A stretch of 8,049 nt of DNA from an uncultured Sulfurovum sp. (GTDB lineage Bacteria > Campylobacterota > Campylobacteria > Campylobacterales > Sulfurovaceae): positions 1-8,049 of the forward strand of contig CAMZLC010000182.1 of assembly GCA_947311605.1 (NCBI GenBank), written 5' to 3'. The notes below the pieces were generated by a model. That model was given only the letters and a program-made list of their open reading frames with translations, searched no databases and had not been told where the DNA came from. Positions within the stretch are counted from its first letter, which is position 1; every line of letters starts with the position of its first letter. Position numbers and translations under genes: made by a program. Of the stretch, positions 1 through 5,496 are shown in pieces.

Positions 1-767
1 ATCTCCTCTGTTTTGATCGGAGCGATAGGGTTGGGATACATGAGGTTGAGTACCTGATTTTCATCCTTGGCACCCATGACCTTGAGCATCTGTCCTTTGC
101 GGATAGAGCCATCAAAGACCCGTACCAGCGCCAGTGCACCCAGATAATTGTCAAACCAGCTATCATAGATCAGTGCCTTAGTGGGCGCATTCGTATCGCC
201 TACGGGTGCCGGTATTTTTTCGACGATCGTGTCAATGAGGGCTTTCACGCCTGCACCCGTTTTGGCAGAGACAAGATTGTGCTCTGTCGCATCGATCCCT
301 ATCGCCTCCTCCAGCTCAGTCAAGACCCTGTCGGGATCTGCAGCGGGCAGGTCGATCTTGTTGACCACCGGCAGGAGCTCCAGGTCATTCTCGATCGCGA
401 TATAGACATTGGCGATCGTCTGCGCCTCCACACCCTGTGCCGCATCTACGATCAGCAGTGCTCCGTCACTCGACGCTAGAGAACGGCTCACCTCATAGGA
501 GAAATCTACATGACCTGGAGTGTCGATCAGATTGAGAATATAGTGTTCGCCACCCTTAACATAATCCAACCGTACAGACTGCGCCTTGATCGTGATACCC
601 CGTTCTTTTTCGATATCCATGGTATCCATCACCTGGGCGGACATCTGACGGTCCGTCACGGCACCACACTCCTGTATGATACGATCCGCCAGTGTGGACT
701 TGCCGTGATCGATATGTGCAATGATGGAAAAATTTCTAATATTTTCTTGTGGTACTTGCTTTGCCAT
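1..767 (-). CDS. lepA: Elongation factor 4 (LepA), N-terminal part; 3' end lies off the left edge
   Basis: Ribosome-associated translational GTPase (EF-4), reported to act on stalled or mistranslocated ribosomes or in initiation and 30S biogenesis. I translated the minus strand from the ATG at 767-765, which has an AGGA Shine-Dalgarno about 8 nt upstream. The first 255 codons are present out of about 600 usual for the family. All five G motifs are visible: AHIDHGKS (residues 17-24), RGITI (56-60), DTPGH (82-86, with the His used in GTP hydrolysis), NKID (136-139) and SAK (167-169). After them comes the start of the EF-Tu-like domain II. The segment MDTMDIEKERGITIKAQ around residues 47-63 is LepA-like rather than EF-G-like. 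It lies 50 bp downstream of prs on the same strand, with a possible promoter of its own in that gap. No frameshift is seen in the visible part. Confidence 0.97.
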   Translation of the reverse strand, partial: MAKQVPQENIRNFSIIAHIDHGKSTLADRIIQECGAVTDRQMSAQVMDTMDIEKERGITIKAQSVRLDYVKGGEHYILNLIDTPGHVDFSYEVSRSLASSDGALLIVDAAQGVEAQTIANVYIAIENDLELLPVVNKIDLPAADPDRVLTELEEAIGIDATEHNLVSAKTGAGVKALIDTIVEKIPAPVGDTNAPTKALIYDSWFDNYLGALALVRVFDGSIRKGQMLKVMGAKDENQVLNLMYPNPIAPIKTEE

Positions 768-795
768 CCAATTCCTAATTTCTTATTTTGCTTAT

Positions 796-801
796 ATTAT
801 A
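796..801 (-). promoter_or_regulatory. Candidate -10 box for lepA
   Basis: The minus strand carries a perfect TATAAT in the AT-rich 50-bp gap between prs and lepA, 28 nt before the lepA ATG. It would give a leader of about 20 nt containing the AGGA ribosome site. No clear -35 is seen, which is normal for Campylobacterota sigma-70 promoters. It suggests lepA can be expressed independently of prs. Confidence 0.45.
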
Positions 802-817
802 AAATGCCCTCTATGGG

Positions 818-1756
818 CTATGAATGCAGGACAAAGAGAGAGTTCACGCTCTCATTGTTCTGCACCCTTCGAATCACCTCTCCCAGCATCGGTGCGGTGG
901 AGAGGACTTTGACTTTCGGGCTCATCTGCTTGAGAGGGATCGTGTTGGCAACTACAAGCTCATCCAACTCTCCTGCTTTGATACGCTCATAGGCGGGACC
1001 TGAGAGTACAGGATGCGTACAGCATGCCATGACTGAGGTAGCACCCAGTTTTTTGAGTGCCGCGGCACCCTTCATCATCGTGCCTGCCGTGTCGATCATA
1101 TCGTCGATCAGGATCACATCCTTGCCCTCTACCTCTCCGATGATATTCATCACTTCGGCCACATTCGCCTTTTCGCGTCGCTTGTCGATGATCACCATAT
1201 CCAGGCCAAGCTCTTTGGCAAAATATCTGGCACGCGCTACACCGCCCACATCCGGAGAAGCGATCACGGGATTGGGGAAATTTTTTGCCTTGATATAATC
1301 CATGAAGAGGATCGCACCATAAAGGTTGTCCACCGGAATATCAAAAAATCCCTGTATCTGCGAGGCATGCAGATCCACCGTCACCATACGGGTAATGCCT
1401 GCTGTCTCCATCAGGTTGGCGACCAGCTTGGCAGAGATCGGTACCCGGGGGGCTGCCTTACGATCCTGTCTGGCGTAGCCATAGTAGGGTACGACCGCAG
1501 TAATCGATTTGGCAGAAGAGCGCTTCAATGCGTCCACCATGATCAACAGCTCCATCAGGTTGGCATTGGCGGGTGCACAGGTAGGCTGGATGATATAGAC
1601 ATCCTTACCCCGTACACTCTCAGCGATCTGCACAGAGATCTCTCCGTCTGAAAACCGTTTGACAGTGACTGGAGAGAGTGGCATCTCCAGATATTTGGCC
1701 ACCTCTAGAGATAGCGCTTCGTTTGCCGTACCGGAAAAAAGCATGTAGTTGCTCAT
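818..1756 (-). CDS. prs: Ribose-phosphate pyrophosphokinase (PRPP synthetase)
   Basis: Cytosolic enzyme that transfers pyrophosphate from ATP to ribose 5-phosphate, giving PRPP for purine, pyrimidine, NAD, histidine and tryptophan synthesis. The protein has 312 residues, the normal length for class I enzymes. Visible signatures are FSDGEI (35-40), the ATP-contacting RQDRK flexible loop (96-100), the metal-binding DLHASQIQGFF (128-138), SPDVGGVARAR (167-177), DKRR (191-194) and the PRPP-binding loop DDMIDTAGT (218-226). The ATG at 1756 has AGGGG 8 nt upstream (1769-1765). It ends with TAG at 820-818. LepA follows 50 bp downstream on the same strand, and the DUF2062 gene is divergent across a 123-bp gap. 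No irregularities were seen. Confidence 0.98.
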   Translation of the reverse strand: MSNYMLFSGTANEALSLEVAKYLEMPLSPVTVKRFSDGEISVQIAESVRGKDVYIIQPTCAPANANLMELLIMVDALKRSSAKSITAVVPYYGYARQDRKAAPRVPISAKLVANLMETAGITRMVTVDLHASQIQGFFDIPVDNLYGAILFMDYIKAKNFPNPVIASPDVGGVARARYFAKELGLDMVIIDKRREKANVAEVMNIIGEVEGKDVILIDDMIDTAGTMMKGAAALKKLGATSVMACCTHPVLSGPAYERIKAGELDELVVANTIPLKQMSPKVKVLSTAPMLGEVIRRVQNNESVNSLFVLHS

Positions 1757-1787
1757 CTGATTTGCCCCTATTGTAGTAAAGTGTGGT

Positions 1788-1793
1788 ATTTTA
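1788..1793 (-). promoter_or_regulatory. Candidate -10 box for prs
   Basis: The minus strand reads TAAAAT here, giving a leader of about 25 nt that contains the AGGGG ribosome site at 1769-1765. No convincing -35 is seen. The assignment rests on position and AT-rich context only. Confidence 0.3.
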
Positions 1794-1806
1794 CTCTATT
1801 GTTGAT

Positions 1807-1832
1807 AAAAAGGCGGTGATTCACGCCTTTTT
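1807..1832. terminator. Symmetric terminator-like hairpin in the prs/DUF2062 divergent gap
   Basis: The arms AAAAAGGCG (1807-1815) and CGCCTTTTT (1824-1832) form a perfect 9-bp stem with an 8-nt loop. The loop can partly pair as well (TGA with TCA) if G1816 is bulged. A GC core followed by five T's on either strand is the shape of a bidirectional intrinsic terminator. However, both flanking genes start, rather than end, on either side of it. It may insulate the two promoters, end an unannotated short transcript, or act as DNA-level structure or an operator. Confidence 0.4.
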
Positions 1833-1844
1833 CAAAGTACTTCA

Positions 1845-1853
1845 TGATACACT
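1845..1853 (+). promoter_or_regulatory. Candidate extended -10 for the DUF2062 gene
   Basis: The sequence TGATACACT fits an extended -10 (TG, one base, then TACACT). It lies 26 nt before the ATG at 1880, giving a leader of roughly 20 nt. The hairpin at 1807-1832 falls over the -35 region. Confidence 0.3.
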
Positions 1854-1879
1854 AACGGTAACAAAATCAAGATGGGCTC

Positions 1880-2383
1880 ATGATACGAAAAACCTTCAAA
1901 AAAAATCAGGATAAACCACAGGGAAAGATCGACAGATTGATAGAGAAGTACAATCTCCCCAGAGAGTACCTCTCCGTCAACCGAAAATCGATCTCCAGAG
2001 GGGTTTGGTTCGGTCTCTTTTGGGGGTTCATCCCGATGCCGCTTCAGATGCTCGGTGTCATGGCACTGACACCTTTTTTCAAATTCAATGTCCCTATGGC
2101 TATCGCCATGGTCTGGCTCTCCAATCCCTTCACTATGCCACCGATGTATTATATGGAGTATCTGACAGGCAACCTCATCCTGGGCTGGGAGGGTATCAAA
2201 TCAGTTTCCCTTACGATGCACTGGTTCAAGAGTCACTGGGATCAGATCATCGTACCCCTCTATGTGGGCACCGCCTTTTACTCTATTGTGGTCTCCACGC
2301 TGATCTATTTTCTCATCAACTGGCTTTGGATCCGCTCTGCCAAACATGAGTGGAGAAACAGAAGAAAGAGTGCCGACACTTAG
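1880..2383 (+). CDS. DUF2062 family inner-membrane protein
   Basis: Small integral membrane protein of the DUF2062 family, whose function is not established. The product has 167 residues, typical for the family. It opens with a basic cytosolic-looking segment (1-40). The family signature follows at about residues 39-57 (SRGVWFGLFWGFIPMPLQM), then a hydrophobic stretch at 56-80, the conserved SNPFTMPPMYY (81-91), and a last membrane span at about 124-150 with a very basic tail. The ATG at 1880 is the first usable start; the ATG at 1872 is in another frame and stops at once. The ribosome site is weak (GATGGG directly upstream). The gene stands alone on the plus strand. Its stop TAG (2381-2383) interlocks with the TAA of the convergent methyltransferase gene, a 4-nt overlap. 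Confidence 0.9.
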   Translation: MIRKTFKKNQDKPQGKIDRLIEKYNLPREYLSVNRKSISRGVWFGLFWGFIPMPLQMLGVMALTPFFKFNVPMAIAMVWLSNPFTMPPMYYMEYLTGNLILGWEGIKSVSLTMHWFKSHWDQIIVPLYVGTAFYSIVVSTLIYFLINWLWIRSAKHEWRNRRKSADT

Positions 2384-3018
2384 TCCTTCCTGAGCACAAG
2401 TATATTTTTTCCATTGTCCCCGACATAGGTACATCCAAATCTTCCACATAGCACCCTAAATGTCTGCGGCGTAAAAAAGACGATATGGGTAGGATCCTGG
2501 CGGTAATACCATGTCCGATACCCCTCTACGGTACTGCTGTGAAACTGTGTCTGTATCGCCAGATACCCCCCTGCATTCAGGCGATCCAATAGCGCCTCAA
2601 AGACCATTTTGGGATCATGCAGATGCTCAAATACCTCCGTCGAAACAATGAGATCATATTTATTAGTATGATATTCCATATCGGGATGATAGATTGGGTC
2701 ATACGCATCGCATACCACCCCCTGCTCTATCAGCATCTCCGACAACAGTCTGCTTCTTCCACAGCCAAAATCCAAAGCATTTCTAGGGGTACCGACAAGT
2801 GTAAGCACGACATCCAGGAATCTTTGGAAATAGGCTCTGTATCCTGCATCTTCAGGGTTGTTCTCGTGCAAATCATATCGGGATTTCTGTGCTGCGAGTG
2901 CCTGATGTGTTTCGTGAGACTTGAAGATACAGGCACACTGCTGACAGTGATAGGTCTCTACCTTCAGTTTCTCGTCATAGAATGTATCCGCAGGATGGTC
3001 ACAGATCAGACAGCGCAC
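2380..3018 (-). CDS. Class I SAM-dependent methyltransferase with N-terminal CxxC...CxxC zinc knuckle
   Basis: Predicted 212-residue soluble methyltransferase of unknown substrate. Residues 1-30 carry C3-x2-C6 and C25-x2-C28, probably a structural zinc ribbon. A Rossmann-type SAM domain follows, with motif I LDFGCG (82-87), the acidic D107 region after strand 2, YDLIVSTEVFEHL (121-133, motif IV/post-IV as in Methyltransf_23-type proteins) and GGYLAIQTQFH (150-160). The start is GTG at 3018-3016, with a strong GGAGG at 3031-3027, spacing 8 nt. The first 13 nt overlap the end of yigZ, so translation is probably coupled. It is last in the hemH operon. The zinc knuckle recalls RlmA-type rRNA methyltransferases and sugar C-methyltransferases, but the cysteine spacing is not the RlmA one. 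The substrate remains open. Confidence 0.87.
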   Translation of the reverse strand: MRCLICDHPADTFYDEKLKVETYHCQQCACIFKSHETHQALAAQKSRYDLHENNPEDAGYRAYFQRFLDVVLTLVGTPRNALDFGCGRSRLLSEMLIEQGVVCDAYDPIYHPDMEYHTNKYDLIVSTEVFEHLHDPKMVFEALLDRLNAGGYLAIQTQFHSSTVEGYRTWYYRQDPTHIVFFTPQTFRVLCGRFGCTYVGDNGKNILVLRKD

Positions 3019-3581
3019 CGGATAAGCCTCCCCGCCAGTTCCCTAAAGGCATCCAACCTCTCCTGCGTGCCGCTTATCTGCCAGTCTATCACGGATCCGA
3101 ACTGCTTCTGTACCACATCGATACCCACCTGCGCCAGCAGGTACTCGATCCGCTGTACTGCTGGATATGCCGATTGATATGAAAACGTATGAAATTTTTC
3201 ATATTTATACATATTAGATTGAGAGATCACTGCTTTTGTCGCCTCTGTATAGGCACGCACCAGTCCACCGATACCCAGCTTGGTGCCTCCGAAATAGCGC
3301 ACGTTCAACACCGCCACATTGATCATCTCTTCGCCTCTGAGCACATTGAGTGCCGGCACACCTGCGCTACCTCTGGGCTCCCTGTCATCTGAGCTGTTTT
3401 CTATGATCTGATCCAGATCATTGAGACTGCGCAATGCAGTGACGACATGGCGGGACTTAGGGTGCGCCGCACGCAGATGCTCCTGAAACCCTCCGAAGGC
3501 AGAGATGGGCACCAGATGCGCGATAAACTTCGATTGCTTAGCCTCTACCGTGGCTACCGTCTCCTCTGCTACCGTATACAT
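3006..3581 (-). CDS. yigZ: YigZ/IMPACT family protein
   Basis: Cytosolic protein of the UPF0029/IMPACT family. Bacterial members have no settled function; eukaryotic IMPACT modulates the Gcn2 translation-control pathway. The product has 191 residues, close to the usual 200. The N-terminal domain shows KSRH (42-45), a DDREPRGSAGVPAL segment (65-78) matching the family DDGEPxGTAG motif with Arg in place of Gly at position 67, and the hallmark NVRYFGGTKLGIGGLVRAYT (93-112). The C-terminal part (about 125-191) fits the DUF1949 domain. The ATG at 3581-3579 has AGGAG 9 nt upstream. The start overlaps the stop of the VanZ-like gene by one base (TAATG), and the stop lies inside the methyltransferase gene, so all three are probably translated from one mRNA. 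Confidence 0.95.
   Translation of the reverse strand: MYTVAEETVATVEAKQSKFIAHLVPISAFGGFQEHLRAAHPKSRHVVTALRSLNDLDQIIENSSDDREPRGSAGVPALNVLRGEEMINVAVLNVRYFGGTKLGIGGLVRAYTEATKAVISQSNMYKYEKFHTFSYQSAYPAVQRIEYLLAQVGIDVVQKQFGSVIDWQISGTQERLDAFRELAGRLIRCAV
3027..3031 (-). promoter_or_regulatory. Strong Shine-Dalgarno that fixes the methyltransferase GTG start
   Basis: The minus strand reads GGGGAGG (3033-3027), 8 nt before GTG at 3018. It lies inside the yigZ coding region and is the best ribosome site in this operon. It supports the GTG as the true start despite the 13-nt gene overlap. Confidence 0.75.
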
Positions 3582-3964
3582 TACAGAAGTCTCCTAAGAT
3601 ATCTGTAGAGCGTGAGCCCGATCAAGATCCCTACCGTATCGGCACCAATATCAGCCCACTCTGCGCTTCTGTCTGGAGTAAAGTATTGTGAGACCTCGAT
3701 CAGTCCGCCATAGAAGATTAGCAGCAGTACGCTCTTGAGATAACTGATCCCAAAACCCTTACGCAACAAGAGAGCCAAGACCATAAATGCCAGGAGATGG
3801 CTGACCTTGTCCGACCAGTGCAGCTGCGGTGCCTGCGCCTGTGGAAGTAGTGCCAGGATATAGATCGCCACCGCTGCCGCCACGAACAGAAAACGACACT
3901 GTTTTTGGTATCTAGAGCGTAGATATCTGTGCAACGATAAACTCCGCAAAAGCATCCGAGTCAT
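3581..3964 (-). CDS. VanZ-like family membrane protein
   Basis: Small membrane protein of the VanZ-like type. VanZ gives low-level teicoplanin resistance in enterococci, but most chromosomal relatives have no known role. The longest frame gives 127 residues. It has hydrophobic spans at about 24-40, 56-68, 74-92 and 108-122. The VanZ-like landmarks are DKVSHLLAFMVLALLLR (52-68), a Glu-x-x-Gln pair in IEVSQYFTPDRSAEWADIGAD (start at residue 89) and a final Gly-rich span. The ATG at 3964 overlaps hemH by 53 nt and has no ribosome site. A TTG at 3934 has GGAG at 3945-3942 with 7-nt spacing, and would give 117 residues and only a 23-nt overlap. I think the TTG is at least as likely. It sits between hemH and yigZ, and its TAA overlaps the yigZ ATG by one base. 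Confidence 0.78.
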   Translation of the reverse strand: MTRMLLRSLSLHRYLRSRYQKQCRFLFVAAAVAIYILALLPQAQAPQLHWSDKVSHLLAFMVLALLLRKGFGISYLKSVLLLIFYGGLIEVSQYFTPDRSAEWADIGADTVGILIGLTLYRYLRRLL

Positions 3965-4856
3965 TGGGACATTTGGCCAGCAGGTAGTCTATATAGCCGA
4001 TCTTCTGAGCAATCTGTCTATGCTCGATATCCAGCTCAAACACCGTCTCCGAATTGTCTATGGTAAACGCCAGAGGATAGAGAAGCACTTTTAGCTCCCC
4101 AGGTTTTCGCAGGACATCTGCCAAGTTTGGCTCCAGCCATGCCCCGCCGCCTACCTTGGACTGATAAACCAGCTTGACCGAACTGAAGCGTATACCTTTT
4201 TGTCGCAGCTTCTCCTTGATTCTATAAACATTGGCTTCCACATGATTGACATAAGGATCCCCGGCCTTGACAATACTCATCGGAAGCCCATGCGTAGAGA
4301 GTAGCAGGGCATACTCCTGCGGATCTCTCTCTCCCAGTGCCTCCATGATCCCATCGACCTGTATCTTTATGTACCCGTCTGCGATGGCATAGGGCTCTAC
4401 GGTCTTAATGTGTGGTCTATAATCCAACGCTGCACACTGCTCCTCCATATCCTCTACAGAAGAGAGCGTGGTCGTGGTCGAGTACTGAGGGTACATAGGA
4501 AAGAGGAGGATCTCCTCTATCCCCTGCTGCTGAAAGTCTCTGAGTGCCGTATCGGCAAAAGGCGGCACATAACGCATAGCAGGAAGCACAGGCATACCAG
4601 CCAAAGCCTCCACTTTATGACACAGTGCCTGCGTGATCTCTGACAAGGGAGATTTCCCGCCGATCTCACGGTAGTTCTCCTGCGCCTCCTGCAGCCTCTT
4701 CTTGATGATGATGCCCCCCACCAGTTTTCTGCTCTTGCTGTTCATGGGCAGAATGTGTTTGTCTGCAAACATATTGCGCAGGAACATCTCCACCTCATCT
4801 ATGTTGTTGGGGCCGCCCATATTGAGCAGCAATACACCTTTTTTCAAATCAGACAC
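3912..4856 (-). CDS. hemH: Ferrochelatase
   Basis: Inserts Fe2+ into protoporphyrin IX, the last step of protoheme synthesis; it is cytosolic or membrane-peripheral. The frame from GTG at 4856 gives 314 residues, normal for bacterial HemH. Visible motifs are LLLNMGGP (9-16), GGKSPL (66-71), MRYVPPF (94-100), LFPMYPQYSTTTT (118-130), STHGLP (187-192, with H189 as the catalytic, metal-handling His), YQSKVGG..WLEP (231-243) and DNSETVFELD (267-276, with E270 as the conserved Glu). The SD AGGGAG overlaps the GTG but stands 8 nt before a TTG at 4847, which would give 311 residues starting Leu(Met)-Lys-Lys-Gly. An in-frame TAG lies just upstream of the GTG. It is first in the hemH, VanZ-like, yigZ, methyltransferase operon and divergent from tag. 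Confidence 0.97.
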   Translation of the reverse strand: MSDLKKGVLLLNMGGPNNIDEVEMFLRNMFADKHILPMNSKSRKLVGGIIIKKRLQEAQENYREIGGKSPLSEITQALCHKVEALAGMPVLPAMRYVPPFADTALRDFQQQGIEEILLFPMYPQYSTTTTLSSVEDMEEQCAALDYRPHIKTVEPYAIADGYIKIQVDGIMEALGERDPQEYALLLSTHGLPMSIVKAGDPYVNHVEANVYRIKEKLRQKGIRFSSVKLVYQSKVGGGAWLEPNLADVLRKPGELKVLLYPLAFTIDNSETVFELDIEHRQIAQKIGYIDYLLAKCPNDSDAFAEFIVAQISTL

Positions 4857-4861
4857 TCCCT
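4856..4861 (-). promoter_or_regulatory. Shine-Dalgarno deciding the hemH start
   Basis: The minus strand reads AGGGAG. Its last G is the first base of the GTG codon, so there is no room to initiate there. The spacing to TTG at 4847 is 8 nt. This favours the TTG start. Confidence 0.5.
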
Positions 4862-4877
4862 ATGCTTACTGGAAAAG

Positions 4878-4883
4878 ATAGTA
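4878..4883 (-). promoter_or_regulatory. Candidate -10 box for the hemH operon
   Basis: The minus strand reads TACTAT about 22 nt before the GTG, in an AT-rich setting. The -35 is not recognisable. This is the only reasonable -10 in the 67-bp gap on this strand, so the position is plausible but unproven. Confidence 0.3.
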
Positions 4884-4912
4884 ACAAATTTTTGGTTTGA
4901 GACGGGTTACTG

Positions 4913-4918
4913 TATAAT
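4913..4918 (+). promoter_or_regulatory. -10 box directly before tag (leaderless layout)
   Basis: A perfect TATAAT ends 5 nt before the tag ATG at 4924. Transcription starting at the usual distance would begin at or within a base or two of the ATG. No Shine-Dalgarno is present in the intervening GGCCT or just upstream. Weak T-rich matches to a -35 lie around 4889-4897. Confidence 0.55.
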
Positions 4919-4923
4919 GGCCT

Positions 4924-5496
4924 ATGCAAAACATATCAAGATGCCCTTGGGCCAATCCGGACAATCCACGCTACCTGGCATACCACGACCACGAGTGGGG
5001 TGTACCGCTGCATGACGACCGCCTGCTTTTTGAGCTTCTGGTGCTGGAGAGTGCACAGGCGGGACTCTCCTGGGAGACAGTGCTCAACAAGAGAAGCAAC
5101 TACCGCGAAGCCTTCGATGATTTCAATCTACACAAAGTGGCAGCCTACGACAACACCAAAAAAGATGCCCTGCTCCACAACAGCGGCATCATCCGAAACA
5201 GACGCAAAATAGAAGCTGCTATCGACAATGCAAAGGTAGTCATAGAGATACAGGAGGAGTTTGGGAGCTTTGACAGCTATATCTGGGGGTTTGTAGGGGG
5301 TGCACCTATCGTTAATCGCTTCACAGACATAGCCGAGGTACCGGCCAGCACCCCACTCTCAGAAAAGATCTCCAAGGCACTCAAGCAGAGAGGCATGCGC
5401 TTTGTAGGCCCCACCATCATCTATGCCTACATGCAGGCGATCGGTATGGTCAATGACCATCTGCGCTCCTGCTTCTGCTCCCCGACGGAGGTCTGA
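4924..5496 (+). CDS. tag: DNA-3-methyladenine glycosylase I
   Basis: Base-excision repair enzyme that removes 3-methyladenine from alkylated DNA, a helix-hairpin-helix glycosylase with a structural zinc. The product has 190 residues, matching the E. coli enzyme length (187). Visible features are RCPWA (6-10), YHDHEWG (20-26), the base-binding LESAQAGLSW (41-50), KRSNYREAF (56-64), SGIIRNRRKI (87-96) and MVNDH (175-179). The four zinc ligands known in E. coli Tag (C4, H17, H175, C179) correspond to C7, H21, H179 and C183. The ATG at 4924 is the only sensible start. There is no ribosome site, but a -10 box sits immediately upstream, so the mRNA may be leaderless. It is divergent from hemH, and its TGA (5494-5496) directly abuts the stop of the convergent TRAP-binding protein gene. 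Confidence 0.97.
   Translation: MQNISRCPWANPDNPRYLAYHDHEWGVPLHDDRLLFELLVLESAQAGLSWETVLNKRSNYREAFDDFNLHKVAAYDNTKKDALLHNSGIIRNRRKIEAAIDNAKVVIEIQEEFGSFDSYIWGFVGGAPIVNRFTDIAEVPASTPLSEKISKALKQRGMRFVGPTIIYAYMQAIGMVNDHLRSCFCSPTEV

Noticed and set aside
806..818. Small hairpin GCCC-loop-GGGC at the end of prs
   Set aside because: The stem is only 4 bp and the following T tract is broken, so it is too weak to call a terminator. It also overlaps the prs stop codon.
510..992. Open frame of 160 codons on the plus strand
   Set aside because: It runs antisense through lepA and into prs; the motifs of those two genes account for the region.
2369..2380. Hairpin AGTG/CACT with a 4-nt loop after the methyltransferase stop, followed on the minus strand by a pyrimidine-rich run
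   Set aside because: The stem is 4 bp and the run is not a clean T tract; this is likely chance within the DUF2062 coding end.
2617..3177. Open frame of 186 codons on the plus strand
   Set aside because: It is antisense to the methyltransferase and yigZ genes, both of which have clear family signatures on the other strand.
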